NCBI GenBank assembly: GCA_002308115.1
Contig: DBVJ01000072.1
Span: forward strand, 2,864-11,650
Source of the DNA: Lachnospiraceae bacterium UBA1267
Lineage (GTDB): Bacteria > Bacillota > Clostridia > Lachnospirales > Lachnospiraceae
DNA length: 8,787 bases
Direction: 5' to 3'
In this document: positions 6,537 through 8,787 of the stretch, one piece after another
How positions within the stretch are numbered: the stretch's first letter is position 1
Layout of the letters: each line of letters begins with the position of its first letter
Notes under the pieces: model-generated
What the model was told of the DNA's origin: nothing
Databases searched by the model: none
Seen by the model: only the letters and a program-made list of their open reading frames with translations
Made by a program: the position numbers and the translations under genes

Positions 6537-7103
6537 CTATTTCAATGCAAGTTGTGCGATCAGTTCCGCCACCCCGCAGCCTGCCATAACCAGAATGGGA
6601 TTCCATTTCAGTCCCCGTAAACAGACCAGCGCGGCCAGGAACAGGATCAACGCGCGATATTGGAAATTGCCGAACACAAAAGAGATCGTTCCGTTCAGGA
6701 ACAAAGTGGTGATCAGAATGCCAAGGCCTGCCGCAAAGATCATCGCCACGACTGCCGGGCGGAGCGACTTCAGAACCCCCTGCATCAGCGCCAGTTTCCG
6801 ATAGCGCTGATAAAGCCATGCCAGAATCGTGACGAAAATGCAGGAAGGAAGAATAAAGCCGATTGTTGCAACGACCGCGCCCGGTATACCCGCGACCTGA
6901 TTGCCCACAAAAGTGGCTGCGTTGATGGCGATCGGACCTGGGGTCATCTCGGCAATCGTCACCAGGTCCGCAAAACCGGCCTGGCTAAGCCAGGCATGTT
7001 TCGTGACAACCTGCTCCTGTATGAGCGGCATGGCCGCGTAGCCTCCGCCGAAGCTGAAGGCACCGATCTGAAGGAACGCGAGGAAAAGATGAAGATAGGT
7101 CAT
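6537..7103 (-). CDS. Short-chain chromate-transporter-family protein, second of a pair
   Basis: A 188-residue integral membrane protein of the CHR family (Chromate_transp, PF02417), half the size of full-length ChrA. FGGGY at residues 18-22 and TPGPIAIN at 54-61 are the family's hallmark motifs, and four to six hydrophobic segments follow. Its ATG (7103-7101) overlaps the stop of the upstream partner by four bases (ATGA), with GGGAGG inside the partner's end, so translation is coupled. Short-chain CHR proteins normally work as such pairs. Family members can export chromate with the proton-motive force, but many have no proven substrate. With a sugar-type importer and hydrolases under apparently shared control, another anion is plausible here. 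It is followed by a terminator. Confidence 0.93.
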   Translation of the reverse strand: MTYLHLFLAFLQIGAFSFGGGYAAMPLIQEQVVTKHAWLSQAGFADLVTIAEMTPGPIAINAATFVGNQVAGIPGAVVATIGFILPSCIFVTILAWLYQRYRKLALMQGVLKSLRPAVVAMIFAAGLGILITTLFLNGTISFVFGNFQYRALILFLAALVCLRGLKWNPILVMAGCGVAELIAQLALK

Positions 7104-7672
7104 GCCTTCTCGCCTCCCTTCCGTTTTTCCTGCAGAAAGGTCCTCAGGATGCCGATCACCGCCACCGCAAGGATGATGAAGATCACATTAACCTTGAGGA
7201 AGTAGTTCACAACAAATGCGGCGATCATGACTGCGATATTGACCCAGTCCTTCGATTTCACAATGCCGGAGCCCATATCCCATACGACCGACATGATGAC
7301 GGCGCTCACGCCCGACTTCATCCCTTTGAGAAGTGCCTGAACAGCAAAGAGGTCTTTGAATGTCTCATAGAAAAAAGAGATGGCGGTCAGGATGATAAAA
7401 GGCGGTATGACCGCGCCGAGCACGCCGGCAAGTATCCCCGGGACTCCCGCCAGTTTATATCCCACCACGATGGCGCCGTTCACGGCGATCGGTCCGGGCG
7501 ACGACTGCGCGATGGCAACCATGTCCAGCATTTCCTCGTCATCGATCCAATGCAGTTCATCCACAAACTTCTGCTTCAGAAGCGTCACGATCACATAGCC
7601 CCCGCCGAACGTGAAAGCGCTCAGATAGAGGGTGGAGATGAAGATTCGAAATAGCTTTTTTGCTCGATTCAT
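7100..7672 (-). CDS. Short-chain chromate-transporter-family protein, first of a pair
   Basis: A 190-residue membrane protein of the CHR family (PF02417). FGGGY is at residues 22-26 and SPGPIAVN at 58-65. Several hydrophobic segments follow, and the tail is basic (RTFLQEKRKGGEKA). The frame stays open upstream to a TTG at 7756, but the ATG at 7672-7670 places the family motifs at their usual distance from the N-terminus. The ribosome site there is weak (GGAG about 15 bases away), so translation may be low. It is the first gene after the divergent regulatory region shared with the AraC-type gene. It forms an operon with the next gene through a 4-base overlap, and the two would make an antiparallel heterodimer, as known for paired short-chain members. 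The physiological substrate is unknown. Confidence 0.92.
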   Translation of the reverse strand: MNRAKKLFRIFISTLYLSAFTFGGGYVIVTLLKQKFVDELHWIDDEEMLDMVAIAQSSPGPIAVNGAIVVGYKLAGVPGILAGVLGAVIPPFIILTAISFFYETFKDLFAVQALLKGMKSGVSAVIMSVVWDMGSGIVKSKDWVNIAVMIAAFVVNYFLKVNVIFIILAVAVIGILRTFLQEKRKGGEKA

Positions 7673-7720
7673 GATCGTTTTAGGGATCTCCGCTGATCGA
7701 AAAATACAGGCTGCGTTCCG

Positions 7721-7726
7721 ATTGTA
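7721..7726 (-). promoter_or_regulatory. Candidate -10 element for the ChrA-family pair
   Basis: TACAAT on the minus strand (five of six to consensus) lies about 49 bp before the first ChrA-family start codon. The position expected for a -35 shows no good TTGACA; the TTGCATA box sits there instead. That suggests the promoter depends on an activator. The start of transcription would be near 7714. Confidence 0.45.
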
Positions 7727-7745
7727 ACGGTTCTCATCCGCATTT

Positions 7746-7776
7746 GTATGCAACAAAATGTTTTTTTGATTGCAAT
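7746..7776. promoter_or_regulatory. Two 22-bp-phased TTGCAAT-like boxes in the divergent araC-type/ChrA region
   Basis: On the minus strand GATTGCAATC (GC core 7773-7772) and GTTGCATAC (GC core 7751-7750) are exactly 22 bp apart. The second lies about 20 bp upstream of the ChrA-pair -10 element. The first is a near-perfect palindrome and could act in both directions, so the regulator may also control its own gene. Motif form and spacing match the boxes upstream of the amidohydrolase and the ABC cluster. Confidence 0.55.
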
Positions 7777-7779
7777 CTT

Positions 7780-7808
7780 TTCAAAAACATTATAAAACAG
7801 ATTATAAC
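7780..7808 (+). promoter_or_regulatory. Possible promoter of the AraC-type regulator gene
   Basis: An AT-rich stretch upstream of the regulator holds TTCAAA (7780-7785) and, after 17 bp, TATAAC (7803-7808). TATAAA at 7791-7796 is an alternative -10, whose -35 would then overlap a TTGCAAT box. Which is used cannot be decided; the region is promoter-like in either case. Confidence 0.35.
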
Positions 7809-7824
7809 AAATGCGAGGTATCCT

Positions 7825-8628
7825 ATGACTTTCGACGTTCGTTACAGAGACTTTACGTTCAAGCACTCTTATTCCGCAAAGCCTGATTTGAGCGAAGAAC
7901 GTTTCAGGGAGCATTATCACACCACCTATGAACTGTTATATTTCGTTGAGGGTGATGCGGACTTTATGCTCCAGCACCGGCGGTACAAGATCCGGCCGGG
8001 CTCTCTTCTCATTGCCAAACCGGGCGAATACCATAATATCGTTTTCCGGAGCGACAGTCCATATGAACGTTATGTGCTGCGTTTCTCTCCGCTCGCGATC
8101 TATCCCTACGTCCGCAAACAGCTCGAGAAGACCGAATCGGTCTATCTCATCGAAGATACGCCTCTGGCGCAGGAATTCCGGCTGATGGACGAACACGTGT
8201 CCTATGTGCACGAGGATATGCGGGTAAGCGTCTGTATCGGTTCCATGAACATCATCAACGCCTATCTGATCAGCGCACATAACCTCATCCAGAAGGCAGA
8301 TTACGTCAACCAGGATCTGCGAAGCATCGTGCGATACATCGACGCCCATCTCGCGCAGATCCATTCCGTCGATGACATCACGGACGCGCTTCACATGTCC
8401 AAATCTTCTGTATACAAGGTCTTCTCCAGCGAATTCGACACCCCGATCATGTCCTATGTACGGACGCAGAAATGTATGGTCGCGCGGAATCTTCTCAGTG
8501 AGGGTGCAAGCGCTACGGACGTGGCGGAGCGGCTGGGTTTCAATCATTATTCCTCGTTCTACCGGGATTACACGCATGTGTTCGGAATACCGCCCAGTTC
8601 GATCGGCAGTCACAAACCACTCATCTAA
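7825..8628 (+). CDS. AraC-family transcriptional regulator
   Basis: A 267-residue one-component regulator. The N-terminal part is a cupin-type sensor domain: HYH at residues 30-32, then a run of beta strands with GDADFMLQHRRYKIRPGSLL and PGEYHNI, the usual AraC ligand-binding pattern. The C-terminal ~100 residues (from about 168) carry two helix-turn-helix units. The first is near 183-203 (DDITDALHMSKSSVYKVF) and the second near 229-254 (ATDVAERLGFNHYSSFYRDY), ending in the conserved FGIPPSS. The frame extends upstream to a TTG, but the ATG at 7825 has GAGG six bases before it and starts at the sensor domain. It is the only plus-strand gene and diverges from the ChrA-family pair. It is the likely owner of the 22-bp-phased TTGCAAT boxes; the inducer, probably a carbohydrate or related acid, is unknown. 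Confidence 0.95.
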   Translation: MTFDVRYRDFTFKHSYSAKPDLSEERFREHYHTTYELLYFVEGDADFMLQHRRYKIRPGSLLIAKPGEYHNIVFRSDSPYERYVLRFSPLAIYPYVRKQLEKTESVYLIEDTPLAQEFRLMDEHVSYVHEDMRVSVCIGSMNIINAYLISAHNLIQKADYVNQDLRSIVRYIDAHLAQIHSVDDITDALHMSKSSVYKVFSSEFDTPIMSYVRTQKCMVARNLLSEGASATDVAERLGFNHYSSFYRDYTHVFGIPPSSIGSHKPLI

Positions 8629-8664
8629 TGAAAACAGCCCGGTCCACAGCCGGTCTTTCCCGTG

Positions 8665-8695
8665 AAGAACGCGGCCCTTCAGGGGCCGCGTTCTT
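8665..8695. terminator. Strong bidirectional terminator between the regulator and the next gene
   Basis: AAGAACGCGGCCC and GGGCCGCGTTCTT form a perfect 13-bp stem around a 5-base loop (TTCAG). The stem's base ends in TTCTT rightwards and, on the other strand, TTCTT leftwards. It can therefore stop transcription of the regulator (stop codon at 8628) and of the minus-strand gene ending at 8726. Confidence 0.85.
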
Positions 8696-8725
8696 ATGGA
8701 TCTCATCGCGCAGCCTTGGCGTCGT

Positions 8726-8787
8726 TCATTCCGCGAGGAGTCTGTCCATTTCCTTCAGCACATCTTTCTGATTCGGGAAGAGAAGCC
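8726..8787 (-). CDS. C-terminal end of an unidentified protein (cut by window edge)
   Basis: The last 19 or so codons of a minus-strand frame read LLFPNQKDVLKEMDRLLAE and then TGA (8728-8726). The stop lies 30 bp before the shared terminator, which is the right place for a gene end, and the residues look like an amphipathic C-terminal helix. Another frame in the same strand is also open to about 8708, so the reading is not certain. No family can be named. Confidence 0.4.
   Translation of the reverse strand, partial: LLFPNQKDVLKEMDRLLAE

Noticed and set aside
6862..6872. A TTGCAA sequence inside the second ChrA-family gene
   Set aside because: It is a single copy within coding sequence without a partner 22 bp away, so it is treated as chance.
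7673..7756. N-terminal extension of the first ChrA-family protein to a TTG start
   Set aside because: It would cover the predicted promoter and boxes, and the family's FGGGY motif normally lies about 20 residues from the N-terminus, as with the ATG at 7672.
7936..8706. A 256-codon minus-strand open frame opposite the regulator
   Set aside because: It is antisense to a clear AraC-type gene, crosses the shared terminator, and shows no domain.

Overview
The window looks like chromosomal DNA of a gut-type Clostridia bacterium (Bacillota). The base composition is moderately GC-rich by eye. Most genes have strong AGGAGG-type ribosome sites, and the substrate-binding lipoprotein has a start (MKKIL...GLAACNNN) typical of that group. 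The species cannot be named from the sequence.

Layout: all genes but one are on the minus strand, so they read right to left. The far right edge (8726-8787) holds the last codons of an unidentified minus-strand gene. It meets an AraC-type regulator gene (7825-8628, plus strand) at a strong shared terminator. Left of the regulator, across a 152-bp divergent intergenic region, lies a pair of overlapping short-chain chromate-transporter-family genes (7672 to 6537) ending in a terminator. Next are a TIM-barrel amidohydrolase (6371 to 5460) and a five-gene cluster: a double-domain sugar-type ABC ATPase (5355-3853), permease A (3838-2864), a substrate-binding lipoprotein (2788-1562), permease B (1483-467), and the start of a glycoside hydrolase family 3 gene cut by the left edge (395-1).

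How they may work together: the ABC genes form a complete CUT2/ribose-type importer with two different permease subunits. The GH3 enzyme and the amidohydrolase would act on the imported compound or a derivative of it. The substrate is unknown.

The main finding is a set of seven TTGCAAT-like boxes in the three intergenic regions in front of the ChrA pair, the amidohydrolase and the ABC genes. Within each region the GC cores lie exactly 22 bp apart (four of four intervals). In each case the box nearest the gene sits at the -35 position of a plausible promoter. This is what a local AraC-type activator binding direct repeats would produce, and the adjacent regulator is the obvious candidate. The window therefore reads as one regulon joining sugar-type import, hydrolysis and a ChrA-type anion transporter, a combination I do not recognise as a described system. 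No RNA genes, CRISPR arrays, insertion sequences or phage genes were seen.
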